Shown here: in pieces, positions 1 to 8,836 of the stretch
How the letters are laid out: the number at the start of each line of letters is the position of its first letter
Position numbering within the stretch: position 1 is the stretch's first letter
Assembly (NCBI GenBank): GCA_016183935.1
Contig: JACPDR010000050.1
Location: 1 to 41,563 of the forward strand
Source: Caulobacterales bacterium
GTDB taxonomy: Bacteria; Pseudomonadota; Alphaproteobacteria; Caulobacterales; Caulobacteraceae
DNA length: 41,563 nucleotides
Direction of reading: 5' to 3'
Made by a program: the position numbers and the translations under genes
The notes under the pieces: model-generated
Databases searched by the model: none
Told to the model about the DNA's origin: nothing
What the model saw: only the letters and a program-made list of their open reading frames with translations

Positions 1-33
1 GCCCAGGGTGGGCGGTGGTCAGCGAGAGAATTC

Positions 34-107
34 TGGAGCGGGTAGACGGAATCGAACCGACATATTCAGCTTGGAAGGCTGCTGTACTACCATTGTACTA
101 TACCCGC
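34..107 (-). tRNA. tRNA-Gly (anticodon TCC)
   Basis: The minus strand folds as a 74-nt cloverleaf with acceptor GCGGGTA pairing with TACCCGC. The anticodon loop is CTTCCAA, giving TCC, and the T arm contains GGTTCGATTCC. The discriminator is T and CCA is encoded. It lies 75 bp downstream of tRNA-Tyr on the same strand, so the two are probably co-transcribed. Confidence 0.95.
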
Positions 108-182
108 GCGGAGACTGCGTCGGGTCACCCCTCCGCAACCGGCCTCCTCGAGGTCCGATCCGTTCCGGTCTCCATCAGCGCG

Positions 183-266
183 TGGTGGGGGAAGCAGGAC
201 TCGAACCTGCGAAGCTTACGCAGCGGATTTACAGTCCGCCCCCTTTGCCGCTCGGGACATTCCCCC
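183..266 (-). tRNA. tRNA-Tyr (anticodon GTA)
   Basis: This 84-nt class II tRNA on the minus strand has acceptor GGGGGAA/TTCCCCC, discriminator A and encoded CCA. The anticodon loop reads CTGTAAA (GTA). A long variable arm is present, as expected for tRNA-Tyr. It is the promoter-proximal member of a Tyr-Gly pair, and the genes further along this strand lie outside the window. Confidence 0.95.
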
Positions 267-300
267 GCGCGCGATATGAAGACCGATCCGGAACGCCCGA

Positions 301-322
301 AAGCGGTCAAAAGACCGTTTTC
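301..322. other. Hairpin between divergent tRNA-Tyr and rlmB
   Basis: AAAGCGGTC-AAAA-GACCGTTTT forms a 9-bp stem (one G-T pair) with an AAAA loop. It resembles an intrinsic terminator on either strand, yet it sits between two diverging units with no gene ending into it. Its role is unknown; it may insulate the two promoters. Confidence 0.35.
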
Positions 323-414
323 GAACAAAAGCCTTCGAAGTCCGGCAAACCCTGGTTTAGAGGAAGCGCCTGACCCGGAATGCCCTTGGGCCCCAAATCG
401 GAGGGCGTCTTATA

Positions 415-1293
415 GTGTCGTCGACCAGAGAACGCAACGACCGGAAAACCGGTAAAAAGCAAGGCTTCCGGGGCCCTCCCGAAGGCCCGAAAAACCGGGG
501 TTGGACCCCCAATCCGCCGGCCCGCGCGGCGGGTGATTCCGGTCCGCGCGAGCGCAAGCCCAAGGTCGACGCCGACAACTGGCTGTGGGGCCGCCACCCG
601 GTGCTCGCGGCCCTCGCCAATCCCGCCCGCAAGGGCATGGGCCGGCTGCTCGCCACCGAGGACCGCGCCGCCGAGATCGAGCGCGAGCGGCTGGCCCCCC
701 ACGGGCACAAGGTCGAGATCGTCGACGGTCCGGCGCTGGCTCGCATGCTGCCCGCCGGCGCCGTGCACCAGGGCCTGGCCTTCAAGGTCCAGCCGCTGGA
801 AGGCGTGGCGCTGGAGGACATCGCCGATCCCGCGTCCGGCGTCATCGTCATGCTCGACCAACTGACCGATCCCCAGAACGTCGGGGCCATCTTCCGCTCG
901 GCCCTGGCCTTCGGAGCGCGCGGCATCGTGGTGCAGGACCGCCACTCCCCGGCGCTGGCGGGGGCGCTGGCCAAGGCCTCCGCCGGAGCGACCGAGCGGC
1001 TGCCGTGCGCGCGGGTCACCAATCTGAGCCGGGCGCTCGAGACCCTGGCCGACCTCGGCTGGCGCGCCGTCGGTCTGGACGGGGCGGCGGAACAGACGCT
1101 GGAACAGGCGCTCGACGGCCGCCCGACGGTGCTGGTCATGGGGTCGGAGGGCGACGGCCTCCGCCGCCTCGTGGCCGAGCACTGCGACGTCATGGCCCGA
1201 ATCCCTATGCCCGGCGGATTCGAGAGCCTGAACGTCTCCAACGCCGCCGCCGTCGCGCTTTACGAGGCGGGGCGCGCGCAAGGCCGAACCTGA
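415..1293 (+). CDS. rlmB: TrmH-family 23S rRNA (guanosine-2'-O)-methyltransferase RlmB
   Basis: This is a SpoU/TrmH-type SAM-dependent methyltransferase that most likely 2'-O-methylates G2251 of 23S rRNA. The 292-aa protein has a disordered basic N-terminus of about 55 residues. Next comes the substrate-binding domain starting at LWGRHPVLAAL, and then the knotted SPOUT domain. The three SPOUT motifs are visible: LDQLTDPQNVGAIFRSA (the N-x-G-A-x-x-R signature), VLVMGSEGDGL and ESLNVSNAAAVALYE. The start is GTG. A TATAGT sequence overlaps this codon, so the exact start is uncertain, but no alternative in-frame start keeps the HPVLAAL motif. It is transcribed away from the tRNA pair, with terC 51 bp downstream. 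The paralogue TrmH is possible, but the HPV(L)AAL domain favours RlmB. Confidence 0.9.
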   Translation: MSSTRERNDRKTGKKQGFRGPPEGPKNRGWTPNPPARAAGDSGPRERKPKVDADNWLWGRHPVLAALANPARKGMGRLLATEDRAAEIERERLAPHGHKVEIVDGPALARMLPAGAVHQGLAFKVQPLEGVALEDIADPASGVIVMLDQLTDPQNVGAIFRSALAFGARGIVVQDRHSPALAGALAKASAGATERLPCARVTNLSRALETLADLGWRAVGLDGAAEQTLEQALDGRPTVLVMGSEGDGLRRLVAEHCDVMARIPMPGGFESLNVSNAAAVALYEAGRAQGRT

Positions 1294-1344
1294 GAGACCG
1301 CTGACGTCTTGCCGAACCGGCCTTCCCTGCCCTAGAGCGCGACC

Positions 1345-2172
1345 ATGGAATTTCTGAGCTCTCCCGAACTCACCTCCCAGCTGGCCGCCCTCGGCCAGGT
1401 GCTGATGATCGACCTGGTGCTGGCCGGCGACAACGCCGTCGCCGTCGGCCTCGCCGCCGCCGCCCTGCCGACCGAACTGCGCCGCAAGGCCATCCTGATC
1501 GGTCTGGCCGCCGCCGTGGTGCTGCGCATCGGCTTCGCCCTGATCACCGTCCAGCTGCTGGCCATCATCGGCCTGCTCCTCGCCGGCGGCATCCTGCTGC
1601 TGTGGGTGTGCTGGAAGATGTGGCGCGAGCTGCGCGAACAGGCGACCCATGACCAGGCCGAGGCCGAGCACGAACTCGAGCTGGCCCTCGCCATCGAGCA
1701 CGGCAAGGGTCCCTCGCCGGAAGAGCTCGGGCTGAAGCGCAAGAGCTTCGGCGCCGCCCTGCTGCAGATCATGATCGCCGACGTCACCATGTCGCTGGAC
1801 AATGTGCTGGCCGTGGCCGGCGCGGCCCACGATCACCCGATGATCATGGTCTTCGGCCTGGTGCTGTCGATCGCCCTGATGGGGATCGCCGCCACCTTCA
1901 TCGCCCGCCTGCTCAACAAGCACCGCTGGATCGGCTACGTCGGCCTGGTCATCGTGCTGTACGTCGCCCTGCACATGATCTGGGACGGCGCGCGCTCGGT
2001 GGTGGTGCGGACCGGAAACACCGAGACGTTCAACGCCTCGGCCCCGGCCTTCCTCGAGATCTCGGCGGAAGAGGTCGAGGAATTCCAGCGCGGCACGCCG
2101 GACGAACAGAAGGCGGAACCGCCCGCGGTTCTGCCGGGCGGCGCGGGGACGGCCCCGACGCCGGTCCCCTGA
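1345..2172 (+). CDS. TerC/YjbE-family integral membrane protein
   Basis: This 275-aa inner-membrane protein belongs to the TerC family, whose members are linked to metal-ion (manganese, calcium) export and tellurite resistance. About seven hydrophobic segments are present. Two internal pseudo-repeats carry the family's acidic membrane motifs: MIDLVLAGDNAVAVGL near residues 26-41 and MIADVTMSLDNVLAVAG near 144-160. A charged cytoplasmic loop (residues about 100-135) separates them. The C-terminal tail, about 45 residues of Glu/Pro, is probably disordered. The stop is only 12 bp from the convergent metG stop, leaving no room for separate terminators. The transported ion cannot be told from sequence. 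Confidence 0.85.
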   Translation: MEFLSSPELTSQLAALGQVLMIDLVLAGDNAVAVGLAAAALPTELRRKAILIGLAAAVVLRIGFALITVQLLAIIGLLLAGGILLLWVCWKMWRELREQATHDQAEAEHELELALAIEHGKGPSPEELGLKRKSFGAALLQIMIADVTMSLDNVLAVAGAAHDHPMIMVFGLVLSIALMGIAATFIARLLNKHRWIGYVGLVIVLYVALHMIWDGARSVVVRTGNTETFNASAPAFLEISAEEVEEFQRGTPDEQKAEPPAVLPGGAGTAPTPVP

Positions 2173-2184
2173 GCGGGCGGCGCG

Positions 2185-3891
2185 CTACCCCTCCGCCCCG
2201 CCGAACCGTTCCGACCATTCCGCCACCTGGGCGTCCTCGATCTTGGTGAACAGCACGCCGGCCGCCGCCACGGCCTGACCGCGCGGCAGCGTGTCCAGCA
2301 GCGCCTCGCCCGTCGACGGCCACGACAGGTCCGTCGCCCCCACCGCCGCCGCGATCTTCTCCGCCGAGAACGGCATCACCGGCGCCGCCAGCCGCGCGAA
2401 CAGGGCGACCAGGTTCAGCCCGGTCCGCACCCCGACCGCCGCCCGGTCGACGTCGGTCTTGAAGGCGGTCCACGGCGCCGCCTCCTGCAGATATTCGTTG
2501 CCCAGCACCCAGACGGCGCGCAGGGCCTGGCAGGCCTTGCGGAACTCCATGGCCTCGAAGGCCGCCGTCGCCTCGGCGATGCCGGCGGCGAGGTCGACCT
2601 CCAGCTTGGCCTCCAGCGGACCCGGTTCGCCCGCGTCCGGCACGACGCCGTCGAACTTCGACTCCGCGAACTTGACGATGCGGTTGACGAAATTGCCCAG
2701 CACGTCGGCCAGGTCCTTGTTGGTCGAGGCCTGGAAATCCTCCCAGGTGAAGGCCGAGTCCGAATGCTCCGGCCCATAGGCCGTCAGCCGCCAGCGCCAG
2801 TAGTCGGCCGGCAGCAGCTCCAGCGCCTGGTCCATGAACACGCCGCGCTTCTGGCTGGTCGAGAATTTCCCACCGTACCAGTTCAGCCAGTTGAAGGCCT
2901 TGAGGGTGTCGACCGTCTTCCACGGTTCGCCCGAGCCGAGGATCGTCGCCGGGAAGCTGACGGTGTGGAAGGCGACGTTGTCCTTGCCCATGAACTGGAC
3001 GTAGCGGACGTCGTCGGCGCCCTCGTCGGTGCGCCACCAGTCGCGCCACGTCCGCCCCGTCGCGTCGGCCCACTCTTCCGTCGCGCCGATGTATTCGATC
3101 GGGGCGTCGAACCAGACGTAGAAGACCTTGCCTTCCATGCCGGGCCGCGGCCCGCCGTCGGGCCCCACCACCGGCACGCCCCATTTCAGGTCGCGGGTGA
3201 TGCCCCGGTCGATCAGCCCCTCGTCGAGATGCTTCAGGGCGATCGACTTCGCCAGCGTCTGCCAGTCGGTCTTTGACTCGATCCACGCCCGGATGCGGTC
3301 GGCCAGCTTCGTCTGCAGCAGATAGAGGTGCCGCGTGTCGCGCACCTCGAGGTTCCGCGACCCCGACACCGCCGAATACGGGTCGATCAGGTCGGTCGGG
3401 TCGAGCAGCCGCCCGCAGTTGTCGCACTGGTCGCCGCGCGCCCCGACATAGGCGCAGTGCGGGCAGGTCCCCTCGACATAGCGGTCGGGCAGGAAGCGCG
3501 CGTCGTCGACCGAATAGATCATCCGGTCGACCCGCTCCTCGATCAGGCCGTTCTTCTCGAGGACGTCGGCGAAATGCTGGGTCAGGCGGTGGTTGGGCGC
3601 GTTCGACGAGCGGCCGAACCAGTCGTAGCTGAGGCCGAAGGCCTCGCCCGCCGCCTTCTGGATCTCGTGCTGCTCGTCGCAATAGGTCCGCACGTCCTGA
3701 CCGGCGGCGGCGGCGGCCAGTTCGGCCGGGGTGCCGTGCTCGTCGGTGGCGCAGATGTAGAGCACCTCATGCCCCTGGGCCCGCTTGAACCGGGCGTAGA
3801 CGTCGGCCGGCAGCATCGACCCGGCCAAATTCCCCAGATGCTTGATGCCGTTGATGTACGGCAGGGCCGAGGTGATCAGGATGCGGGCCAT
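2185..3891 (-). CDS. metG: Methionyl-tRNA synthetase
   Basis: This class I aminoacyl-tRNA synthetase charges initiator and elongator tRNA-Met. From the ATG at 3891 it is 568 aa and begins [20 protein letters not shown], which includes the HIGH-type motif (HLGN). The zinc-binding knuckle is CPHC...CDNC, about 140 residues in. The KMSKS loop reads KFSTS, as in many MetG1-type enzymes. The C-terminal anticodon-binding helical domain is present and there is no C-terminal tRNA-binding (Trbp111) domain, so the protein is complete in its short form. The frame stays open 18 codons upstream of this ATG, but the catalytic fold starts at MARILIT, so the ATG is preferred. Confidence 0.97.
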   Translation of the reverse strand: MARILITSALPYINGIKHLGNLAGSMLPADVYARFKRAQGHEVLYICATDEHGTPAELAAAAAGQDVRTYCDEQHEIQKAAGEAFGLSYDWFGRSSNAPNHRLTQHFADVLEKNGLIEERVDRMIYSVDDARFLPDRYVEGTCPHCAYVGARGDQCDNCGRLLDPTDLIDPYSAVSGSRNLEVRDTRHLYLLQTKLADRIRAWIESKTDWQTLAKSIALKHLDEGLIDRGITRDLKWGVPVVGPDGGPRPGMEGKVFYVWFDAPIEYIGATEEWADATGRTWRDWWRTDEGADDVRYVQFMGKDNVAFHTVSFPATILGSGEPWKTVDTLKAFNWLNWYGGKFSTSQKRGVFMDQALELLPADYWRWRLTAYGPEHSDSAFTWEDFQASTNKDLADVLGNFVNRIVKFAESKFDGVVPDAGEPGPLEAKLEVDLAAGIAEATAAFEAMEFRKACQALRAVWVLGNEYLQEAAPWTAFKTDVDRAAVGVRTGLNLVALFARLAAPVMPFSAEKIAAAVGATDLSWPSTGEALLDTLPRGQAVAAAGVLFTKIEDAQVAEWSERFGGAEG

Positions 3892-3974
3892 GGGAATCCG
3901 GAAGACTGGGGGGAGGCGACGGATATAGAGTCCGATTGGGGACACGTCACCTTGCGACGCCTATACTTCCGTTC

Positions 3975-4364
3975 ATGGCGATCATACCCACCGTCAAATC
4001 CGGCGACATCGACCGATCGATCGCCTTCTACACGGGCGTTCTGGATTTCGAACTTCACGGGCGCTGGCCCGACGCCGGAGACCCGGCCTTCGCCACACTG
4101 ACGCGCGGCGACGACGTGCTTTACCTGTCCAGCCACTCGGGCGACGGCGTCTTCGGTCAGGCGATCGTCATCGATGTCCGGGAGGTCGACACCCTGTTCG
4201 CGACGTTCCGCGCCCGCGGCCTGGATCCGTCCGGCAAGCCCGACTCTCCCGTGCATCAGGGCCCGCTGGACCAGACGTGGGGCACGCGGGAGTTCTACAT
4301 CGACGATCCCGACGGCAATACGCTGCGCTTCACGCGGCGCCCGGCGAACACGCCGCCGCCCTGA
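3975..4364 (+). CDS. VOC-family (glyoxalase/bleomycin-resistance-like) protein
   Basis: This is a 129-aa single-module vicinal-oxygen-chelate protein. It opens [20 protein letters not shown], the first beta-alpha-beta unit. It closes with [20 protein letters not shown], which carries the typical D-P-D/E-G-N and metal-site region. Members include glyoxalases, dioxygenases and antibiotic-binding proteins, and the substrate cannot be assigned. An in-frame TTG lies 13 codons upstream, but the ATG at 3975 begins just before the conserved fold. It diverges from metG across about 80 bp. Confidence 0.8.
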   Translation: MAIIPTVKSGDIDRSIAFYTGVLDFELHGRWPDAGDPAFATLTRGDDVLYLSSHSGDGVFGQAIVIDVREVDTLFATFRARGLDPSGKPDSPVHQGPLDQTWGTREFYIDDPDGNTLRFTRRPANTPPP

Positions 4365-4437
4365 CGTCGCGCCTCGGTCAGGATTGGAGGGCTCGCCCGG
4401 CGTCCAGGATCGTGCACATTGGTCAAGAGGAGGGACC

Positions 4438-5193
4438 ATGCGCCATCACATCCTGTCCGCCGCCCTGACCGCGTTCGGCGTTCTCGCGGCGAGTTCCGCT
4501 GCCGCCCAGTCGGCCGGGCCATCCCTGTCTGAAGAGTGCGCGCCTTTCCGCTTCCATCCGGTCGCGGTGTGGGTCGACGCCCAGGTGGTCCGCCAGGGCG
4601 ACACCCTGCCGGTCAAGGCCGGATCGATCCTCGGACGCGCCTCCGGGGCTCTCACGCCGGACCCCATGCCGACGACCTGCCTGTCGGACTGGCGGATCAC
4701 GCCCGCCGGAGCCGCCTCGGTTTCGGCCGACGGCTCCAGCCTGACAGTCGCGCCGGACGCCCCGGCCGGCGCGCTCCTGACCCTCGAAGCGCGCACCCCC
4801 GGCGAACCCGCCCGCTACGAAACCCGCATCGTCGGCCGCGACGAGATCGTGCTGACCGGCCGGTACAGCCAGGCCGAGGTCGACTGCGGCGAGGCCGAAC
4901 GGCCCGCCCGGCCGATCAGGGAACTGGTCTTCGGCCCGACCGGCCGTTTCTCGGTCACCTGGCAGCCGTTCGAGACCTACACCGACTACTGGGGCGACTT
5001 CACCTGGGACGCGGCGGCGGGACGTCTGGCGCTGGAGATCACCGGCGGCAATCGCCACCCCGGCGCGAACGCCCGGCTGGAGGGCGCGGTCGAGGTCCAG
5101 GCCGACGGGAGCCGGCTGGTGCTTCACGGGTTCAATCTGGGCGACGTCCTGAACGGCGGGGCGCCGTGCCGCTACGTGTTCGGAAAGGTCTGA
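4438..5193 (+). CDS. Secreted/periplasmic protein of unknown function
   Basis: I do not recognise this 251-aa protein. It starts at the ATG at 4438, with an AGAGGAGGG ribosome-binding site about 5 bp upstream. The N-terminus is a clear Sec signal peptide ending SSAAAQ-SAGP. The middle (about residues 40-130) looks like a beta-sandwich with an Ig-like flavour (VSADGSSLTVAPDAPAGALL). The C-terminal half (VLTGRYSQAEVDCGE ... GRFSVTWQPFETYTDYWGDFTWD) resembles lipocalin- or META-like small beta-barrel modules. A conserved Cys near residue 147 and a C-terminal Cys (APCRYVFGKV) could form a disulphide. It ends 4 bp from the convergent MATE gene. Confidence 0.7.
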   Translation: MRHHILSAALTAFGVLAASSAAAQSAGPSLSEECAPFRFHPVAVWVDAQVVRQGDTLPVKAGSILGRASGALTPDPMPTTCLSDWRITPAGAASVSADGSSLTVAPDAPAGALLTLEARTPGEPARYETRIVGRDEIVLTGRYSQAEVDCGEAERPARPIRELVFGPTGRFSVTWQPFETYTDYWGDFTWDAAAGRLALEITGGNRHPGANARLEGAVEVQADGSRLVLHGFNLGDVLNGGAPCRYVFGKV

Positions 5194-5200
5194 CGCGTCA
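5191..5200. other. 10-bp palindrome holding both convergent stop codons
   Basis: TGACGCGTCA is perfectly self-complementary. Its first three bases are the TGA of the plus-strand secreted protein and its last three are the TGA of the minus-strand MATE gene. It may be coincidence in a very tight convergent junction. No true terminator separates the two genes. Confidence 0.6.
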
Positions 5201-6538
5201 GCCCGGCAGCCGCCGCGCCACCCTGATGAACCGCCCCGTCAGCAGCGCCGACGACACCAGACTGGCGATGATCACCGCCCAGACCAGCCCATCGACGCCG
5301 ATCTCGTGCGCCAGCCACCAGCCCAGCGGCATCATCACCAGGGTGTAGGCCCCGAAATGCAGGATGGTGGGCCACCAGACGTCGCCGGCCGCCCTGTTGG
5401 CCGAGGCCGAGACCACCTGGATGCCGTCGGCCACGAAGAACAACGTCGCCAGCACCAGCGCCGGGATCACCACCGCCAGCAGGGCCGGGTCGCGGTTGTA
5501 GGCGCTGGCCACCAGCGGCGCCGTCGGCCACAGCACCAGCGCGACGAGCAGCGTCAGGGCGCTGACCACCCCGATCCCGACCAGCCCGGCGCGCAGGACC
5601 CCGCGTCCGTCGCCGGCGCCGTAGGCCCGGCCGACCAGCACCGCCGTCGCCGCCGACAACCCCATCGGGACCATGAAGACGATGGCCGAGACGTTCAGCA
5701 CGATGGTCCAGGCCGCGGTCTCGATCGCCCCCAGCTGGCCGGCGATGAAGGTCATGGCCGCGAAGGCCCCGACCTCGATGAAATAGCTCGATCCGGCCCC
5801 GTAGCCGATCTTGCGCTGCTCGCGCTCCGCGGCGCGGTCGCGCGCCGGCCGGTCGAACACGCCCAGTCCCCGCGCCTCCGGCAGGCGCACGATGTAGACG
5901 ATCAGGAACACCGCCAGCGAGGTCCGCGCGAAGAAGGTCGCCCAGGCCGAGGCCACCGCCCCGTCCAGACCGATGCCCAGGAGGTCGGGCACCAGCAGCA
6001 GGTTCAGCGCCAGGTTGATGCCGTTGGCCACCCACATGGCCCACATGCCGGCGCGCGGCCGGTGCATGGCCTCGAGGAAGAACTGCGCCGCCACGCTGAC
6101 CAGATAGCCGGGCATCGACAGGGCGAAGACCACCAGCACCGGCGACGCGCCCTCGCCCAGCCCGTCGGCCAGCCCCATGTGACGCAGCGCCCACGGCCCG
6201 ACCAGGACCATGCCGATCATGGCCGCGATGCCGAGCTGCAGCGAATAGACCACGCCCCGGCGCAGCACGGCGCCGACCTCGGCCCGCCGCCCCTCGCCGA
6301 GGAAGCGCGCGGTCATCACCTGCACCCCCATCATCAGCCCGACCGCGGTGGTCACCACGATCGCCGTCGGGGCCAGCGCCAGCGAACTGTAGGCCAGCTC
6401 CAGGCCGGAATAGTTGCCGACCACGATCACGTCGGTCAGCCCCATGGTCATGATGCCGATGCGCGCCAGCACCACCGGCCACGCGAGGTGCAGCAGGTCT
6501 TTCAGGGTGGCGCGGGTCTGGAGGCTGAGCAGAGTCAT
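5198..6538 (-). CDS. MATE-family multidrug/cation efflux transporter
   Basis: This 446-aa inner-membrane antiporter has about 12 hydrophobic segments. It belongs to the NorM-like MATE family, which exports cationic drugs or metabolites in exchange for Na+ or H+. Typical segments include LLHLAWPVVLARIGIMTMGL near the start and the second-half repeat SAIVFMVPMGLSAATAVLVG. The chosen start (MTLLSLQTR) is at 6538. The frame stays open 28 codons further upstream, but that stretch (GGEISGVDPPPSPWP) is not membrane-like. The upstream region carries a palindromic element. The substrate is unknown. Confidence 0.88.
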   Translation of the reverse strand: MTLLSLQTRATLKDLLHLAWPVVLARIGIMTMGLTDVIVVGNYSGLELAYSSLALAPTAIVVTTAVGLMMGVQVMTARFLGEGRRAEVGAVLRRGVVYSLQLGIAAMIGMVLVGPWALRHMGLADGLGEGASPVLVVFALSMPGYLVSVAAQFFLEAMHRPRAGMWAMWVANGINLALNLLLVPDLLGIGLDGAVASAWATFFARTSLAVFLIVYIVRLPEARGLGVFDRPARDRAAEREQRKIGYGAGSSYFIEVGAFAAMTFIAGQLGAIETAAWTIVLNVSAIVFMVPMGLSAATAVLVGRAYGAGDGRGVLRAGLVGIGVVSALTLLVALVLWPTAPLVASAYNRDPALLAVVIPALVLATLFFVADGIQVVSASANRAAGDVWWPTILHFGAYTLVMMPLGWWLAHEIGVDGLVWAVIIASLVSSALLTGRFIRVARRLPG

Positions 6539-6612
6539 GGGCCGCGCGACAGGCCACGGGGAAGGCGGCGGGTCAACACCGGATATTTCGCCCCCGCATA
6601 AGCCCTCCTTTT

Positions 6613-6768
6613 CTTTCGTCATCCTCCGGCAAGCCGCGTCAGCGGCGCGGACCGGGGCACCCAGCGGCGCGCGAGCGCGAACCTGTCGGAAGCACCAGTG
6701 TTTCGCCGCCGCCGCGGCGCCGCTGGGTCCCCCGGTCGCTCCTGCGGAGCGCCGGAGGATGACGAAAG
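6613..6768. repeat. 156-bp palindromic REP/MITE-like element
   Basis: The element is bounded by perfect 18-bp inverted arms (CTTTCGTCATCCTCCGGC at 6613-6630 and its complement at 6751-6768). Inside, a second imperfect arm pair is present: GGACCGGGGCACCCAGCGGC, around 6649-6670, pairs with GCCGCTGGGTCCCCCGGTC around 6718-6736. Each half carries its own small hairpin (GCCGCGTCAGCGGC and GCTCCTGCGGAGC), so the whole can fold as a cruciform. It occupies most of the gap between the MATE gene and the carboxylase gene and encodes nothing. Its ends share CGTCATCCTC with the element at 40394-40531. Confidence 0.8.
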
Positions 6769-6806
6769 GTATGGAGCGTCTTTCAGAACCACCCTAAACC
6801 AGCCCC

Positions 6807-8399
6807 ATGCCCAAGCTGACGTCCGCCATCGATCCCAACAGCCCGGCCTTCAAGGCGCTGGACACCCACAACCGCGCCCTGCGCGATGAACTTCGCGCCC
6901 GCGTCGCCCAGGCCGCGCTCGGCGGGCCCGAGAAATCCCGCGAACGCCACGTCGCCCGGGGCAAACTCCTCCCCCGCGACCGCGTCGAACGCCTGCTCGA
7001 CCCGGGCTCGCCCTTCCTCGAGATCGGCCAGCTGGCCGCCTGCGACATGTACAAGGGCGAGGCCCCCGGCGCGGGCATGATCTGCGGCGTCGGCCGGGTC
7101 TCGGGCCGCGAGGTGATGATCGTCGCCAACGACCCGACGGTGAAGGGCGGCGCCTATTTCCCGATGACGGTGAAGAAGCACCTGCGGGCCCAGGAGATCG
7201 CCGAGCAGAACAACCTGCCCTGCGTCTATCTGGTCGATTCCGGCGGCGCCAACCTGCCCCACCAGGCCGAGGTCTTCCCCGACCGCGACCATTTCGGCCG
7301 CATCTTCTTCAACCAGGCCCGCATGTCGGCGAAAGGCATCCCCCAGATCGCCTGCGTCATGGGCTCGTGCACCGCCGGCGGGGCCTATGTCCCGGCCATG
7401 TCCGACGAGACGGTGATCGTGCGCGAACAGGGCACCATCTTCCTCGCCGGCCCGCCGCTGGTGAAGGCCGCCACCGGCGAGGTCATCTCGGCCGAGGAGC
7501 TGGGCGGGGCCTAGACCCACGGCCGCCGCTCGGGCGTGGTCGACTATGTCGCCGAGAACGACGAGCACGCGCTGGAGATCGTCCGCACCATCGTCGACAG
7601 CCTGAACACCGTGAAGCGCGTCGACCTCGATGTGCGCGAGCCGCGCGCCCCCGCCTTCGACGCCGAGGAGCTGTACGGCCTCATCCCCGACGACGTCCGC
7701 GCCCCCTACGACGTGCGCGAGGTCATCGCCCGCCTCGTCGACGGCTCCGAGTTCGACGAGTTCAAGGCGCTGTACGGCACGACCCTGGTCTGCGGCTTCG
7801 CCCGCCTCTGGGGCTATCCGGTCGCCATCCTCGCCAACAACGGCGTGCTGTTCTCGGAGAGCGCGCTCAAGGGCGCCCACTTCATCGAACTGGCCTGCAA
7901 GCGGAAGATCCCGCTGGTCTTCCTACAGAACATCAGTGGTTTCATGGTCGGCGGCAAATACGAGGCCGAGGGCATCGCCAAGAACGGCGCCAAGCTGGTC
8001 ACCGCCGTCGCCTCGGCCGAGGTGCCCAAATTCACCGTCCTGATCGGCGGCAGCTTCGGGGCCGGCAACTACGGCATGTGCGGCCGCGCGTTCAGCCCCC
8101 GCTTCCTGTTCACCTGGCCGAACAGCCGGATCAGCGTCATGGGCGGCGAACAGGCCGCCGCGGTGCTCGCCACGGTCCACCGCGACGCCGACACCTGGAC
8201 GCCCGAGGAGGCCGAGGCCTTCAAGGCCCCGGTGCGCCAGAAATACGAGGACGAGGGCAACCCGTACCACGCCACCGCCCGGCTCTGGGACGACGGGGTC
8301 ATCGATCCGGCGCAGACGCGGGACGTGCTGGGGCTGGCGATCTCGGCTTCGCTAAATGCACCGATCCCCGAGACCACCTTCGGCGTGTTCCGGATGTAG
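6807..8399 (+). pseudogene. mccB: Methylcrotonyl-CoA carboxylase beta subunit, interrupted by an in-frame TAG
   Basis: This is the carboxyltransferase subunit of 3-methylcrotonyl-CoA carboxylase (leucine/isovalerate degradation; LiuB/MccB). It would be 530 aa, about normal length. Codon 236 (7512-7514) is TAG, so a 235-aa fragment ends in AEELGGA. The same frame resumes immediately with [16 protein letters not shown] and continues intact to the stop at 8399. The family normally has Asp after GGA, so the nonsense codon falls on a conserved position. Both carboxyltransferase halves look normal: [10 protein letters not shown] and [16 protein letters not shown] on the N side, [11 protein letters not shown] and [15 protein letters not shown] on the C side. 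No frameshift or other decay is seen. This could be a recent nonsense mutation, a sequence error or readthrough. The alpha subunit lies downstream at 9772. Confidence 0.85.
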
Positions 8400-8408
8400 C
8401 GGTGATTG

Positions 8409-8771
8409 TCATCCCGCCCGCAGCACCTTCTCCATCGCCTTCCCCTTGCTCACCTCGTCCACCAGCTTGTCGAGATACCGCAGCTCCCGCATGAACGGAT
8501 CCTCGATCTCCTCGACGCGATAGCCGCAGATCATCCCGGTGATCAGCGTCCGGTTCGGGTTCATCGCCGGCGCCTCGGCGAAGAAGGTCTCGAAGTCGGT
8601 CCTCGCCACCAGCAGCGCCTCCAGCTGATCCTGCGAATAGCCGGTCAGCCAGCGGATCACCTCGTCCACCTCGGCCCGCCCCCGGCCCTTCTTCTCCGCC
8701 TTGGCGACGTAGTGGACGTGGACGCTGGCCACGCTCGTCCGGCGGATGCGGTCGGTCGCGCTGGTCGCCAT
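8409..8771 (-). CDS. DUF2200 family protein
   Basis: This small soluble protein (120 aa) of a conserved but uncharacterised family begins [20 protein letters not shown]. It contains the family hallmarks: a Lys/Arg-rich [21 protein letters not shown] segment and [20 protein letters not shown]. It is predicted cytoplasmic, with no signal peptide or membrane segment. It is inserted on the minus strand between two genes of the leucine-degradation block, convergent with mccB (9-bp gap) and divergent from the hydratase gene. The location therefore looks incidental rather than functional. The role is unknown. Confidence 0.8.
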   Translation of the reverse strand: MATSATDRIRRTSVASVHVHYVAKAEKKGRGRAEVDEVIRWLTGYSQDQLEALLVARTDFETFFAEAPAMNPNRTLITGMICGYRVEEIEDPFMRELRYLDKLVDEVSKGKAMEKVLRAG

Positions 8772-8836
8772 GGCGTCGGCTCCATGTTCCGTTCGGGCCC
8801 GAACGCGTTATACCGCTGCAGCACCCGGAGACCACC

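Noticed and set aside
411..416. TATAGT as a -10 element of rlmB
   Set aside because: It overlaps the only workable start codon and has no -35 at proper spacing.
8..455. Two overlapping plus-strand frames at the left end
   Set aside because: They read through the antisense of tRNA-Gly and tRNA-Tyr; no protein motif.
307..1974. Long minus-strand frame of 555 codons over rlmB and terC
   Set aside because: It is Arg/Gly/His-rich with no motifs; a GC-skew shadow of two well-supported plus-strand genes.
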